64,000 nt of DNA, taken from CAVRIA01 sp963721115. GTDB taxonomy: Bacteria; Desulfobacterota; Binatia; HRBIN30; CADEER01. The translations under genes were made by a program, and so were the position numbers. The stretch lies in the NCBI GenBank assembly GCA_963721115.1, contig CAVRIA010000008.1:372001-436000 (forward strand), read 5' to 3'. The notes beneath the pieces are model-generated. The model was not told the origin of the DNA, did no database searches, and was given only the letters and a program-made list of their open reading frames with translations. Positions 55,438 through 63,925 of this stretch are shown one piece after another (position 1 is the stretch's first letter; every line of letters begins with the position of its first letter).

Positions 55438-56511
55438 TCAGCCGGTGAGGCGCGCCATCATCAGCAGCTTGCGCACGCTCAGGTCCGGGCTGCGGTACAG
55501 GTGGCGGATCCCGTCGGCGAGGTTGGCGAAGCTGGCCTTCGGCCGGATGAAGCTCGCCGGAAGCGGCGGCCCCCATTGGGACAGGCTGGCGCCGCTCGCC
55601 GCCGACACGCCGGTCGGTGCATCGGCGGTGAACACGTCGCCGTCGCAGTAGTGCTCGTGCTTGTCCCCCCACGGATCGTTCCAGTAGTCGAAGACCTGGC
55701 TGCCGAGCAGATGGCGTCCGATCCCCCAGGCGTGGCGGTACCCCTTCTCGCGCAGAACGCGTTGGCCCATGCCGACGGCGTCGAGATCGACGACCTCGTA
55801 GGCCGAGTGGTTGAAGCGCGGGGCGAACCCCTGGCCGAGCGCGAGCGTGTGGTGGTCGGACGGCACGTCGCCGCGATCGAGGCGCAGGAAGGCGACGGCC
55901 GGCGAGCCGTCCGGCAGGACCTGGACGTCGCTCGGGATGAAGCCGAAGTGTCGCGTGTACCAGCCGCTCGTCGCCTGGTAGTCGGCCACCTCTAGAACGA
56001 TGTGGCCGAGCCGCAAGACGTCCGGCGGGGCGACCGGTGGGCGCTGCCCACCGTTGACGCGCGGGACTGCGTCCGCGGTGTTCGCGATCAGGGCGTGGCG
56101 GACGGGCAGCGCCGGATACGACGCCTGGCCGTGCACGGCTTCGACGCAGAAGCCGGACGGATCGCGCAGGCGGACGACGGCGCCGCCGCCGGGCGCCGAG
56201 AGCGGTTCGATGGAGGAGGCACCATCGACGCGGCTGAGTTTTTCGAGCTCGGCGCGGCCGCCGACCTCCAGGGCGAAGCCGGCGAATCGCGCCGCGGTCG
56301 CGCGGCGTACGACGTAGCAGAACGGCGCAGCGGCGGCGGCGCGCAGATGGAGTGCGTCCGCCGTGCGCTCGACCGTGACCAGGCCGAAGGCGTTCAGAAA
56401 GGCCTCGGCGCGATCGAGATCCGGACGTTCCCAGATCAGGTAGGCGAGCCGCTGCGCCTTCGCCGTCGGGTCCGGGTGGCGCGCGGGCTGGGGTGTGCTC
56501 AGCTCGGGCAT
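55438..56511 (-). CDS. Two-domain VOC extradiol dioxygenase
   Basis: A protein of 357 residues. The first VOC domain (residues 20-140) lacks clear ligands. The second reads 'VLRLGHIVLEVADYQATSGW', 'PRFNHSAYEVVDLDAVGMG' and 'WGDKHEHYCDGDVFTAD', giving His, His and Glu, the Fe ligands of catechol 2,3-dioxygenase-type enzymes. It would cleave a catechol meta to its hydroxyls. It starts 13 bases inside the hydroxylase gene's end, so both are one operon. The C-terminal 50 residues are an extension unlike BphC. Confidence 0.83.
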   Translation of the reverse strand: MPELSTPQPARHPDPTAKAQRLAYLIWERPDLDRAEAFLNAFGLVTVERTADALHLRAAAAAPFCYVVRRATAARFAGFALEVGGRAELEKLSRVDGASSIEPLSAPGGGAVVRLRDPSGFCVEAVHGQASYPALPVRHALIANTADAVPRVNGGQRPPVAPPDVLRLGHIVLEVADYQATSGWYTRHFGFIPSDVQVLPDGSPAVAFLRLDRGDVPSDHHTLALGQGFAPRFNHSAYEVVDLDAVGMGQRVLREKGYRHAWGIGRHLLGSQVFDYWNDPWGDKHEHYCDGDVFTADAPTGVSAASGASLSQWGPPLPASFIRPKASFANLADGIRHLYRSPDLSVRKLLMMARLTG

Positions 56512-58193
56512 GCGTTCTCCTCTTCGATCGCAACGCGCATCGTGTCGATCGGCGACGGCAGCGGAATCGCCGGCGCATCGGCGGCGGCCGGGAGGCCGAG
56601 AAGCGCGCGCGACTCTGCGATCAGCCGGGCCGCCTCGGTCACCGGCCCGTCGTGCAGGATCGTTCGATCGGGGCGCACGACCGCCGCCCAACCGAACGGC
56701 GCGGCTCGTGGAATCAGAAGGCCGGTCAGGTCCTCCCAGGCATCGGCGCCTCGGTGAATGGCCTGTCCGCGCATCGCGATCTGGACGACGTCTCCGCCGA
56801 TCGCCCGCCACGCATCGACGACCTCGGGAGCGAGGTGGCGCCGCGGATCGACGCCGAAGCCGACCAACGCCAAGTGATCGCCGAGGGCCTCGTCGCTCAG
56901 ACAGCAGGCGCCGTTCGGAGATCGAACCAGCCCCTGCGGCAGCCAGGCGCCGCGGCACAGCCGCTCGCCGTCTTTCAGGAAAAGGCCTTCCCGGTAGCGA
57001 TGCAACGGCTTGAGCTTCATGCCGTCGATGAAGCGCCGCAGCGGCGGAACCAGACGCAGCGCGCGCATCAGCCCGTGCATGAAGATCGCCTTCAGGGGAT
57101 GGCGCGGTCTCACCAGCTGTCCCAGCATCCTCGCCAGGTCGATCATCGCCTTGGCGTGCGGCCGCCTCTCGACGTCGTACGAGTCCAGCACGGTGGGCGA
57201 GGCGCCGCCGCGCAAAACCCAGGCGAGCTTCCAGCATAGATTGGCCGCGTCGCGCAATCCGGAAACCAATCCCTGCCCCACGAAGGGCGGCGTGATGTGC
57301 GCGGCATCGCCGGCGAGGAAGACGCGACCGCGGCGGAAGCTGTCGCAGCAGCGGGCGTGGAAGCGATAGACGGCCTTGCGCTCGATGCACATCTGCGCCG
57401 GATCTCCCCACGGCGCCAGCAGCTTGGCGATCTCGTCGTCTCGTTCCATCTGCTCGGCGGTCTCGCCGGGGCCCAGCATGAACTCCCAGCGCTCCCGCCC
57501 GCCGGGCGCGGGGATGTGCGGGCTCGCTCCGCGCGGCCGGCAGTGGAACTCGATGTGATCGATCGGCCGGGAGGAGTTGCGAGCGTCGACGATCAGCCAG
57601 TCCTCCGCGTACGAGCGACCGCGAAACTCCTGGCCGATCAGCCGGCGCACCATCGAGCCGGCCCCGTCGGCTCCGATCAGGTAGCGCGCCGCCAGCTCCG
57701 CCCGCGACCCGTCGGCACGCCGCAGCCCGGCGCGAAGCCCGTTTCCGGTTTCGGAGAAGCCGAGCAGCTCGACCCCGGGCGCGCACACGACGCTCGGGTG
57801 CCGAGCGGCTTCGGCGCGCAGGGCGCGTTCGAGATCGGGCTGATAGAACGTCACCAGCTTCGCGTAGCCGTCGATGACGCCCGCCGTCTGGAAGCGGGCG
57901 AACTCACCGAAGTACGGGCTGTACATCCGGCACTCGGCGAGCGCCACCTTCGCGAAGGCATCGTCGCCCAGGCCGGCCATCTGCAGGATGCGCTGCGCCT
58001 CGTTGTCCAGGCCGATCGCCCGCGGCATCATCAGAATCTCGGTCGCCTTGTCGACGACGACCGCGCGCACTCCGTAGCGCCCGAGCAGACACGCGATCGT
58101 CGCGCCGACCGGTCCGTAGCCGACGACCAGCACGTCCGTCGACGCGGGCAGCTCTCGTTCCGCCGCCCCCGCGGGTCCGGGTCTCTCCGCCAT
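56499..58193 (-). CDS. FAD-dependent aromatic hydroxylase (MhpA-like)
   Basis: A protein of 564 residues. FAD site 'VLVVGYGPVGATIACLLGRY' near residue 20, 'RYLIGADGAGSMVRRLIG' (DG motif), and 'VFLAGDAAHITPPFVGQG' with 'LRDAANLCWKLAWVL'. The closest well-known relative is 3-(3-hydroxyphenyl)propionate 2-hydroxylase, which makes a catechol for ring cleavage. It is the first gene of the operon, with a sigma-70 promoter overlapping a palindrome upstream. I chose the ATG at 58193 (AAGAGGG site) over a TTG at 58214. Confidence 0.85.
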   Translation of the reverse strand: MAERPGPAGAAERELPASTDVLVVGYGPVGATIACLLGRYGVRAVVVDKATEILMMPRAIGLDNEAQRILQMAGLGDDAFAKVALAECRMYSPYFGEFARFQTAGVIDGYAKLVTFYQPDLERALRAEAARHPSVVCAPGVELLGFSETGNGLRAGLRRADGSRAELAARYLIGADGAGSMVRRLIGQEFRGRSYAEDWLIVDARNSSRPIDHIEFHCRPRGASPHIPAPGGRERWEFMLGPGETAEQMERDDEIAKLLAPWGDPAQMCIERKAVYRFHARCCDSFRRGRVFLAGDAAHITPPFVGQGLVSGLRDAANLCWKLAWVLRGGASPTVLDSYDVERRPHAKAMIDLARMLGQLVRPRHPLKAIFMHGLMRALRLVPPLRRFIDGMKLKPLHRYREGLFLKDGERLCRGAWLPQGLVRSPNGACCLSDEALGDHLALVGFGVDPRRHLAPEVVDAWRAIGGDVVQIAMRGQAIHRGADAWEDLTGLLIPRAAPFGWAAVVRPDRTILHDGPVTEAARLIAESRALLGLPAAADAPAIPLPSPIDTMRVAIEEENACPS

Positions 58194-58230
58194 CCGTTCG
58201 AATCCCTCTTGCAACTCCAGGGTAGCTGAC

Positions 58231-58259
58231 TATATATTCATAGCTGATGACATTGTCAA
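58231..58259 (-). promoter_or_regulatory. Promoter of the aromatic operon with overlapping operator palindrome
   Basis: On the minus strand TTGACA (58259-58254), 17 bases, TATATA (58236-58231): a near-perfect sigma-70 promoter 38 bases before the hydroxylase ATG. The perfect palindrome TGACA-T-TGTCA (58248-58258) covers the -35, and AGCTGA occurs twice as a direct repeat at 58224 and 58242. The divergent TetR gene is the obvious candidate repressor. Confidence 0.65.
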
Positions 58260-58304
58260 TTCTGATCTCACATCTCTCTGTCGCGGGGCAGGAGGTGGGC
58301 GAAA

Positions 58305-59078
58305 ATGCGGGCTAGCCGGCCCCCCTCCGGAGACGGTGCGTCGCGCACGAAGCGCGGGCAGCGCGGGGCGGCGGCCGCACCGAGACCGAGCGCCGCGCCG
58401 GCCCGCGAGGCACGGGGCGACCGGCGCAAGCGCGAGACGCGCGAGAGGCTGCTCAAGGGGGCCTTCGTCTTGATGGCGGAGCGCGGGATGGCTGGTGTCG
58501 CCATCAACGAGATCACCGAAGCCGCGGACGTCGGCTTCGGCTCGTTCTACAACCACTTCGAATCCAAGGAAGCGATCCACTCCGCCGTCGTCGACGAGGT
58601 GCTCACCCGCTTCGGCGAGGCGCTGAGCCGCATCTCCGAAATGCTCGACGACCCGGCCGAGATCCTGGCCGCGTCGATCCGCTACGTGGCGCTGCGGGCG
58701 CGGGAGGATCCGCTGTGGGGTCGCTTCCTCGTCCGCAACGCGTTTCCCCTGCGCAACATGTCGCGCGGGATGGGGCAGTATCTGCTGCGCGACCTGCAAC
58801 GGGGCGTCGACGCCGGCCGGTTCCAGTCGGACGATCCGCTGATCACTCTCCTGACGGTCGGCGGCACGGCGGCTGGCGCGATCGCCGCCGAGCTGGAGCT
58901 GGCGGCGAAGGGCGGCACCGTCCGCCGGATGGCGAAACAGCTCGGCTTCGAGGTCGAGAGCATCCCCGAACGCGCTGCCGCCGCCGCACTGCGCGTTCTC
59001 GGCGTGCCGGCCGCCGAGGCGGACGAGATCGCGCGGCGGCCGCTGCCCGCGATCGAGCTGCCGCACGGCCCGCTCTGA
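58305..59078 (+). CDS. TetR-family repressor of the aromatic operon (inferred)
   Basis: A protein of 257 residues. After an Arg/Ala-rich N-terminal extension (residues 1-45) comes the TetR HTH 'RERLLKGAFVLMAERGMAGV', 'INEITEAADVGFGSFYNHF' and 'ESKEAI'. The C-terminal domain is helical and ligand-binding. It is divergent from the hydroxylase gene and separated by 112 bases that hold a palindrome on the operon promoter. It would repress the operon until an aromatic ligand binds. The long N-terminus may mean the true start is further in. Confidence 0.82.
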   Translation: MRASRPPSGDGASRTKRGQRGAAAAPRPSAAPAREARGDRRKRETRERLLKGAFVLMAERGMAGVAINEITEAADVGFGSFYNHFESKEAIHSAVVDEVLTRFGEALSRISEMLDDPAEILAASIRYVALRAREDPLWGRFLVRNAFPLRNMSRGMGQYLLRDLQRGVDAGRFQSDDPLITLLTVGGTAAGAIAAELELAAKGGTVRRMAKQLGFEVESIPERAAAAALRVLGVPAAEADEIARRPLPAIELPHGPL

Positions 59079-59226
59079 AGGGGAAGCGCCCGAGCGTGTA
59101 GGGGGCGTACCGGCAGCTGTCAGCAGCACCCTACATCTGCTATTGAGGTTTCCTCCTCACTCGGGTCGCATGAGGGGGGGCCGTACGTTCGGTCATTGAG
59201 CCCTCTGCGCACCCGTCGGGTGGCGC

Positions 59227-60868
59227 TCAGGACGCCGCTTCGCGGTCGCGCAGGACGCGCTTGAGCACCTTCCCGGTCGGGTTGCGCGGGATCTCGTCGA
59301 GGAACTCGATCGCGCGCGGCACCTTGTAGCGCGCCAGGTGCTCGCGCACATGGGCCTTGAGCCCGTCCTCGCCGATCCGCCGCCCGTCCCGCAGCACGAC
59401 GAAGGCCTTGAGGCGCTGCCCGAACTCCTCGTCGGGCACGCCGATGACGGCCACGTCCGCGACGGCGGGATGATCGGCGAGCAGGTTCTCGACCTCGAAC
59501 GGGAAGACGTTCTCGCCGCCCGAGACGATCATGTCGTCGTCGCGGCCGGCGACGAACAGCCGCTCCTGCTCGTCGAAGTACCCAAGGTCGCCGCTCGACA
59601 TCATGCCGCCGATGATCTCCTTGCCGCCACCGCCGGTGTAGCCCTCGAACTGGGCCGCGTTGGCGACGAAGATCCGCCCGATCCGGCCGGTGGGCACTTC
59701 GCGCCCCGCCTCGTCGAGGATCTTCACCACTGTCCCGCGCGGGACGCAGCCTGCGGTGCCGGGCGCCGCGCGCAGATCCACCGGCGTGGCGATGCTCGCC
59801 TGCGCCACCTCGGTGGAGCCGTAGAAGTTGTAGAGATTGTCGCCAAAGGTATCCATCCAGCGGATCGCCAGCTCGCCCGGCAGAGCCGAGCCGCTGACGG
59901 CGACCATGCGCAGGCGGCCGGTGTCGTAGCGACGGATCGCATCCGCATCGAGCGCGAGGATGCGCTGCATCATGACCGGCACCACGGCGAGGACCGTGGA
60001 GCCCGACTGGGCGACGGCGTCGAGCGTGCCCTCCGGATCGAAACGGCGGCGCAGCACCACCGTGCAGGAGAGGATAGACGCGACGAGCAGCTGCACGAGC
60101 CCCCAGGCGTGGAACGTCGGCGCGGCGATGGTCGTCCTCTCGCCCACCCGGTACGGCATCCGGCCGAGGAGTCCGACGAGGGTATCGAGATCGGTGGCCT
60201 TGGTCGGCCGGCGGGCTCCCTTGGGCGTACCGGTCGTTCCCGAGGTGAGGATCGTCGTGCGGCCCGGTTTCGCCACCGGCGCGGGCTCGTCCGCCGAATG
60301 CCGCGCCGCCAGCTCGTCGAGCGTGGGCCGGCCTGGGCCTGGTTCGCTCCAGGCGCGGACGAGCTGGCGTGCCCCCGCCCCGGCCTCGACGACGCTCGCG
60401 AACTCGTCGTCGTACACGACCGCCGCGGCCTGCTCCCGATCGAGAACGTCGCCGAGCTGGGGGCCGGCGAAGCCGGTGTTGAGAAAGAGGGCGTCGGCGC
60501 CGAGCTTGGCGGTCGCGATCGCAGCTTCGACGAAACCGCGGTGGTTGCGGCACAGGATGCCGACGCCGTCCCCGGCGCGGACCCCCGCCGCCGCAAGGCC
60601 GTGGGCGATCGCATTCGGTGCGGCGGTGCAGCTTGGCGAAGCTGATCTGTCCTGCGTCGTCGACGATCGCGATGTCGTTGGGGCGCCGCGACGCCGAAGC
60701 CGCAAATCCGGCGGCCAGCGTCGGGCCCCAGCGGCGGTTGGCGCGCGCCAGGCCGAGCACATAGCCGGGGTTCAGGAAGCCGGTTGCACCCAACACACGT
60801 AGTGCTTCGCCCCAGCGTTGGAGAGTGTTTGCGCGCCGTGCGGAGCCGGATTGCATGCCCCCGCTCAT
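59227..60868 (-). CDS. AMP-binding acyl-CoA ligase, one frame break
   Basis: About 546 residues when repaired. The ANL adenylation domain is clear: A3 'TTILTSGTTGTPKGARRPTK', A5 'YNFYGSTEVAQ', A7 'SGDLGYFD', A8 'GRDDDMIVSGGENVFPFEVE' and A10 'PRNPTGKVLKRVL' (catalytic Lys). It activates a carboxylic acid to its CoA thioester. The frame breaks near 60638, one extra G after 'FAKLHRRT', resuming 'NAIAHGLAAAGVRAGDG'. The ATG is at 60868, with another Met four codons on. It lies beside the aromatic operon and TetR gene and may activate an aromatic or fatty acid. Confidence 0.83.
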
Positions 60869-60898
60869 AGCGACCCGGACCGGCCAGCGCCAGCCCAG

Positions 60899-60975
60899 GT
60901 CAGGTTGCTGGGTTGTCGAGTTGTTGGGAGGTGGGAATCAAAAAACCAAGGCCTCGACCTTTCGAAGAGGCGCCG
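60899..60975 (-). repeat. Mosaic repeat core unit with GTTGTTGG tract
   Basis: GGTTGCTGGGTTGTCGAG tract, AATCAAAAAACC spacer and the core CCTCGACCTTTCGAAGAGGCG (core unit 60946-60972). This is the sixth core copy in the window. It sits between the duplicated ferritin-like tail and the CoA ligase start. Confidence 0.65.
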
Positions 60976-61005
60976 CGCCGTGGACTCGAGAGTGGCCCGG
61001 GGTCA

Positions 61006-61170
61006 GTTCACCAGGCCGATGGCACGGTCCGACTCCGTCGGGTCGTCGTCCTCGAAGTGGATGACCTCGAGCTGCTCGAAGCCCTTGCGCACGCGCGGCG
61101 TCAGCAGGCCGAGCTTCTTGATGTTGGGCACGACGCGGGCGAACAGACCCTGCCGGAACATCTTCATCCC
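61006..61170 (-). pseudogene. Duplicated C-terminal fragment of the ferritin-like gene
   Basis: The minus strand reads 'MKMFRQGLFARVVPNIKKLG', 'LLTPRVRKGFEQLEVIHFED' and 'DDPTESDRAIGLVN' to a stop, 54 residues nearly identical to the end of the gene at 30533-31555. The only protein changes are in the last third (IIQFEDYD to VIHFEDDD). No diiron ligands are included. It lies beside a mosaic repeat unit, which suggests repeat-mediated copying. It has no role as an enzyme. Confidence 0.8.
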
Positions 61171-61176
61171 TGGGAC

Positions 61177-62091
61177 TCAATCCGCCGGCGGTTTCTGCGC
61201 GTAGAAGCGGAGAATCGGGCCCTTACCCATCTCGAGCCAGGACACCGGCACCGCGACCATCGAAACGAAGAGGTAGCCGCGCATACGTTCGGTCTTGCCG
61301 CCCCCCGGCGGGCGCTTGCGCCGCAGATAGTTCTGCAGCGACAGCGACCAAGCGAACGCGTCCGTCACCGAATCGAGGTGCACCGAACCGAGCCGGCTGC
61401 GTTCGAAGACGCTGGCGAGCGTCTCCCGGGTGAAGAAGAGGAGATGATAGGGAAGGTGCAGCAGCGACCAGTACTCACCGAAGACGCGGTAGCTCAGGCA
61501 GTCGATGTTCTCCGTCTCGCCGATCACCCAACCGCCTGGCTTGAGGGCGGTGTGGATGTCGTTGAGCAGGCCAACCGGGTCGGGATCGTGTTCGATTACA
61601 TGGTTGATATGGATGAAGTCGACGGTGCCGGGAGCTATCTCCTCGGTCGGAAACACGCTGTTGATGACCTCGAGCCCGTAGCGCTCACGCGCCTTGTTGG
61701 CGGCGTATGCGTTGGGCTCGACGCCGATCGCCTCTACCTTCATCTTGTTGCGCAGCAGGTTGAGCTTCTCGCCGGCGCTGCAACCGATGTCGACGAGGCG
61801 ATCGCCCTCGCGTACGCCGAGCTTGAGGAACGTCTTGACGATGCGACCGACGTAGAGGTTCATCAGGAACGCGCGCAACCAGGTGTCGTCCGGATTGTAG
61901 TGCGCGTATCCATCCGGGTAGTACGACAGCGCCTGCTCCCTGGTCGGCATCGGCCACTGGTGAATCAGACCGCACCTGGAACAGCCCGCGATCGCCCCCT
62001 GCCACGTGCTGCCGTACTCGTAATCCCGCTGGTTTTCGGCGACCCGCTTGTCGACTGGGCCGCCGCAGGCCACACATCCGTCTCCCGCCAT
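61177..62091 (-). CDS. Class I SAM-dependent methyltransferase with N-terminal zinc ribbon
   Basis: A protein of 304 residues. The N-terminus has two CxxC pairs ('CVACGG', 'CSRCGL'), a zinc ribbon. The methyltransferase core has 'RLVDIGCSAGEKLNLLRNK' (motif I), 'EAIGVEPNAYAANKARE', 'DFIHINHVIEHDPDP' and 'LKPGGWVIGETENIDCLSY'. This domain order occurs in methyltransferases that modify sugars or lipids. It is 18 bases after the desaturase gene on the same strand, so a shared lipid-modification role is likely. Confidence 0.8.
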   Translation of the reverse strand: MAGDGCVACGGPVDKRVAENQRDYEYGSTWQGAIAGCSRCGLIHQWPMPTREQALSYYPDGYAHYNPDDTWLRAFLMNLYVGRIVKTFLKLGVREGDRLVDIGCSAGEKLNLLRNKMKVEAIGVEPNAYAANKARERYGLEVINSVFPTEEIAPGTVDFIHINHVIEHDPDPVGLLNDIHTALKPGGWVIGETENIDCLSYRVFGEYWSLLHLPYHLLFFTRETLASVFERSRLGSVHLDSVTDAFAWSLSLQNYLRRKRPPGGGKTERMRGYLFVSMVAVPVSWLEMGKGPILRFYAQKPPAD

Positions 62092-62109
62092 GCTGGTCCT
62101 CCACTCGAG

Positions 62110-63123
62110 TCAGGCCAATCGGGCGACGGCGCCGATGAAACCGCCCTCGACAGGCCTGGCCCCTTCCACCCCGGCCCGCAAGGCAACTTCGTGGACGTCT
62201 GCAAGTCGGTGATGCGGAACGGTCGGAAACAAGTGATGCTCCCAATGATACTGGAAGAATGGTGACAGGAGGCCGGAGATAACGATGTTGCTGTGATGGC
62301 TGCGGGTGTGCTGCAGTAGCTCGAGGTCGTCGGGGAATCGGTGCTCGACCATGCTGCGAATCCCTTCCAGCGTCGGGGTGATCGTCATGACGACGACCAG
62401 CCAGGCGATCCACAAGTTGACGAAACCGGTCGCGTAGGCGAATCCTCCAACGGCCAGCTGATAGACGGCGACCATGATCAATCTCGTCCGGTCGACGGCC
62501 TTCATTTCGTCCGCCTCGCCGGCCGCCTGCGCCGCGAAACGCCTTCCGAGCAGGCTGCGTGCGGCGAGCTCCCAGACCAGACGGCCTCCGAGCAGCGCCA
62601 GCAGAGTACGCCGGATGTCGGCGCGGCTCAGCCCGGGCCCCGTAACGTAGCCCGATGGGTCGTTGACCGAGCGCAGGTAGCGGTGATGGTCGACGTGCGT
62701 CATTCGGTAGCTGGCCACGGTGTGACAGATCGGCAGGGCAGCGAACAGGTTCGCGATGCGATCGTTCCACCGACGATCGGCGAACAGCAGATAATGAGAC
62801 GCTTCATGGGTGAGATTGAGCATGGCGTGCTGGACGATACCGATGCAGGGCAAGAGCAGGAACAACGCCGCCCAACTCGTGGCCTGCCAGGTCCAGGCGA
62901 TCGCCGCTACCGCGCCCCACACGATGGCGAAGTAGCGCAGTGCGTAGCGCTGGTCGACGACCTGCAGGCTCTTCAGTTCGATGCCGCAGCGCTCGAGTGC
63001 TTCCCTCACCGGCCGCCGATCGCGGTCGAGCGCCGCCAAGATGCGAGGATCCGCGACAGGTTTACCCAAGAAAACCACTCCAGCGCAGCGAACTCCACCG
63101 TCGGCGCCGCGTTCCACCTGCAA
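62110..63123 (-). CDS. Membrane fatty acid desaturase/hydroxylase 2
   Basis: A protein of 337 residues with four helices and the His boxes 'HEASH' (near residue 107), 'HVDHH' (near 143) and 'HWEHH' (near 290). A fourth motif 'TRSHHSNI' precedes the last box. These are diiron ligands of acyl desaturases and hydroxylases. It differs clearly from the desaturase at 47684. It is co-directional with the methyltransferase 18 bases on, which suggests joint modification of a lipid. Confidence 0.82.
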   Translation of the reverse strand: MQVERGADGGVRCAGVVFLGKPVADPRILAALDRDRRPVREALERCGIELKSLQVVDQRYALRYFAIVWGAVAAIAWTWQATSWAALFLLLPCIGIVQHAMLNLTHEASHYLLFADRRWNDRIANLFAALPICHTVASYRMTHVDHHRYLRSVNDPSGYVTGPGLSRADIRRTLLALLGGRLVWELAARSLLGRRFAAQAAGEADEMKAVDRTRLIMVAVYQLAVGGFAYATGFVNLWIAWLVVVMTITPTLEGIRSMVEHRFPDDLELLQHTRSHHSNIVISGLLSPFFQYHWEHHLFPTVPHHRLADVHEVALRAGVEGARPVEGGFIGAVARLA

Positions 63124-63195
63124 CGCGCGCGGCCCGTGGACGTGCGCCCTGATCGGCGCTTCTTAGTTAGCCGGATGAAGTGATTGAATCAAGCA

Positions 63196-63212
63196 AGGCG
63201 CCGGCGGCGCCT
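63196..63212. terminator. Short hairpin after the VapBC-type genes
   Basis: AGGCGCC-GGC-GGCGCCT, a perfect 7-bp stem. On the minus strand it is followed by TTGCTTGATT. It lies about 80 bases past the toxin stop and could end that transcript. Confidence 0.4.
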
Positions 63213-63290
63213 CCCTCGGGTCTACCAATGCAACCGGTTGAAAACGTTCGACTTCGGCCCCCGATTCGCGCTCATCTTCGTTCTTACCTC

Positions 63291-63671
63291 TCAGACCTTC
63301 TCCACGCTCACGCCGGTTGCATGATCGGCGAGCGCCTGGAGATCGTCGAGGTCGGAAGTGAGTGCCGTTCCACCGGGTTCCGCAGAAGCGATGACCAGTG
63401 CGTCGACGGCAGAACCTCGACGGGCTTGCCTGCGGAGCAGCGCGGCGCGGCGCGCCAGCGGTTCGGCGATCTCCTCCACGACATCGCACGTCTTCAGGAA
63501 GCGGTTCGCGACCGCGTCGCGACCGGCATGACCTTGCAGACACTCAACGAGGACGACTGAGGGGACCACTGGCGGCCAAAGGCCCTCCTCGCGCAGCGCA
63601 AGGATCAGCGCGGCCGCCCGCCGGGATCGCTCAGCAAGCCTGCTGACCCCGCCGGAATCGAGGACGAGCAC
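63291..63671 (-). CDS. PIN-domain toxin (VapC-like)
   Basis: A protein of 126 residues with the PIN ribonuclease pattern: 'VLDSGGVSRLAE' (first Asp), 'PSVVLVECLQG' (Glu), and 'SAVDALVIASAE' with 'TSDLDDLQAL' (later Asp residues). It should cleave RNA and be held in check by the gene just upstream. Five bases separate it from the antitoxin stop. Confidence 0.85.
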   Translation of the reverse strand: MLVLDSGGVSRLAERSRRAAALILALREEGLWPPVVPSVVLVECLQGHAGRDAVANRFLKTCDVVEEIAEPLARRAALLRRQARRGSAVDALVIASAEPGGTALTSDLDDLQALADHATGVSVEKV

Positions 63672-63676
63672 GTCCG

Positions 63677-63925
63677 CTACCCGGCCTTGCGAACGGCGCG
63701 TCGCGAAATGCGCCGAGCGACGGCAGCGGCGCGGGCGCGCTGGGCGGCGCTGGGTGTCCCGACCTCCGCGACCAGATCGCCGAGGTACTGATCAGCTTCC
63801 GCGAGCAGATCCCGCCGACGCAGCTCCGCTTGCACGGCTTTCTGCAAGAGTTCAGAGACCGGGAGGCTACGTGCCTTGACCTGCTCGTACATGGCTTCGG
63901 GGAGGTAAACCTGCATGCGAGGCAT
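63677..63925 (-). CDS. Ribbon-helix-helix antitoxin (VapB-like)
   Basis: A protein of 82 residues. The N-terminus 'MQVYLPEAMYEQVKARSLPV' and 'SELLQKAVQAELRRRD' is a ribbon-helix-helix DNA-binding head, followed by a tail that would wrap the toxin. It precedes the PIN toxin by five bases. The start at 63925 (MPRMQVYLPE) was chosen over a longer frame because the head begins there. Confidence 0.78.
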   Translation of the reverse strand: MPRMQVYLPEAMYEQVKARSLPVSELLQKAVQAELRRRDLLAEADQYLGDLVAEVGTPSAAQRARAAAVARRISRRAVRKAG

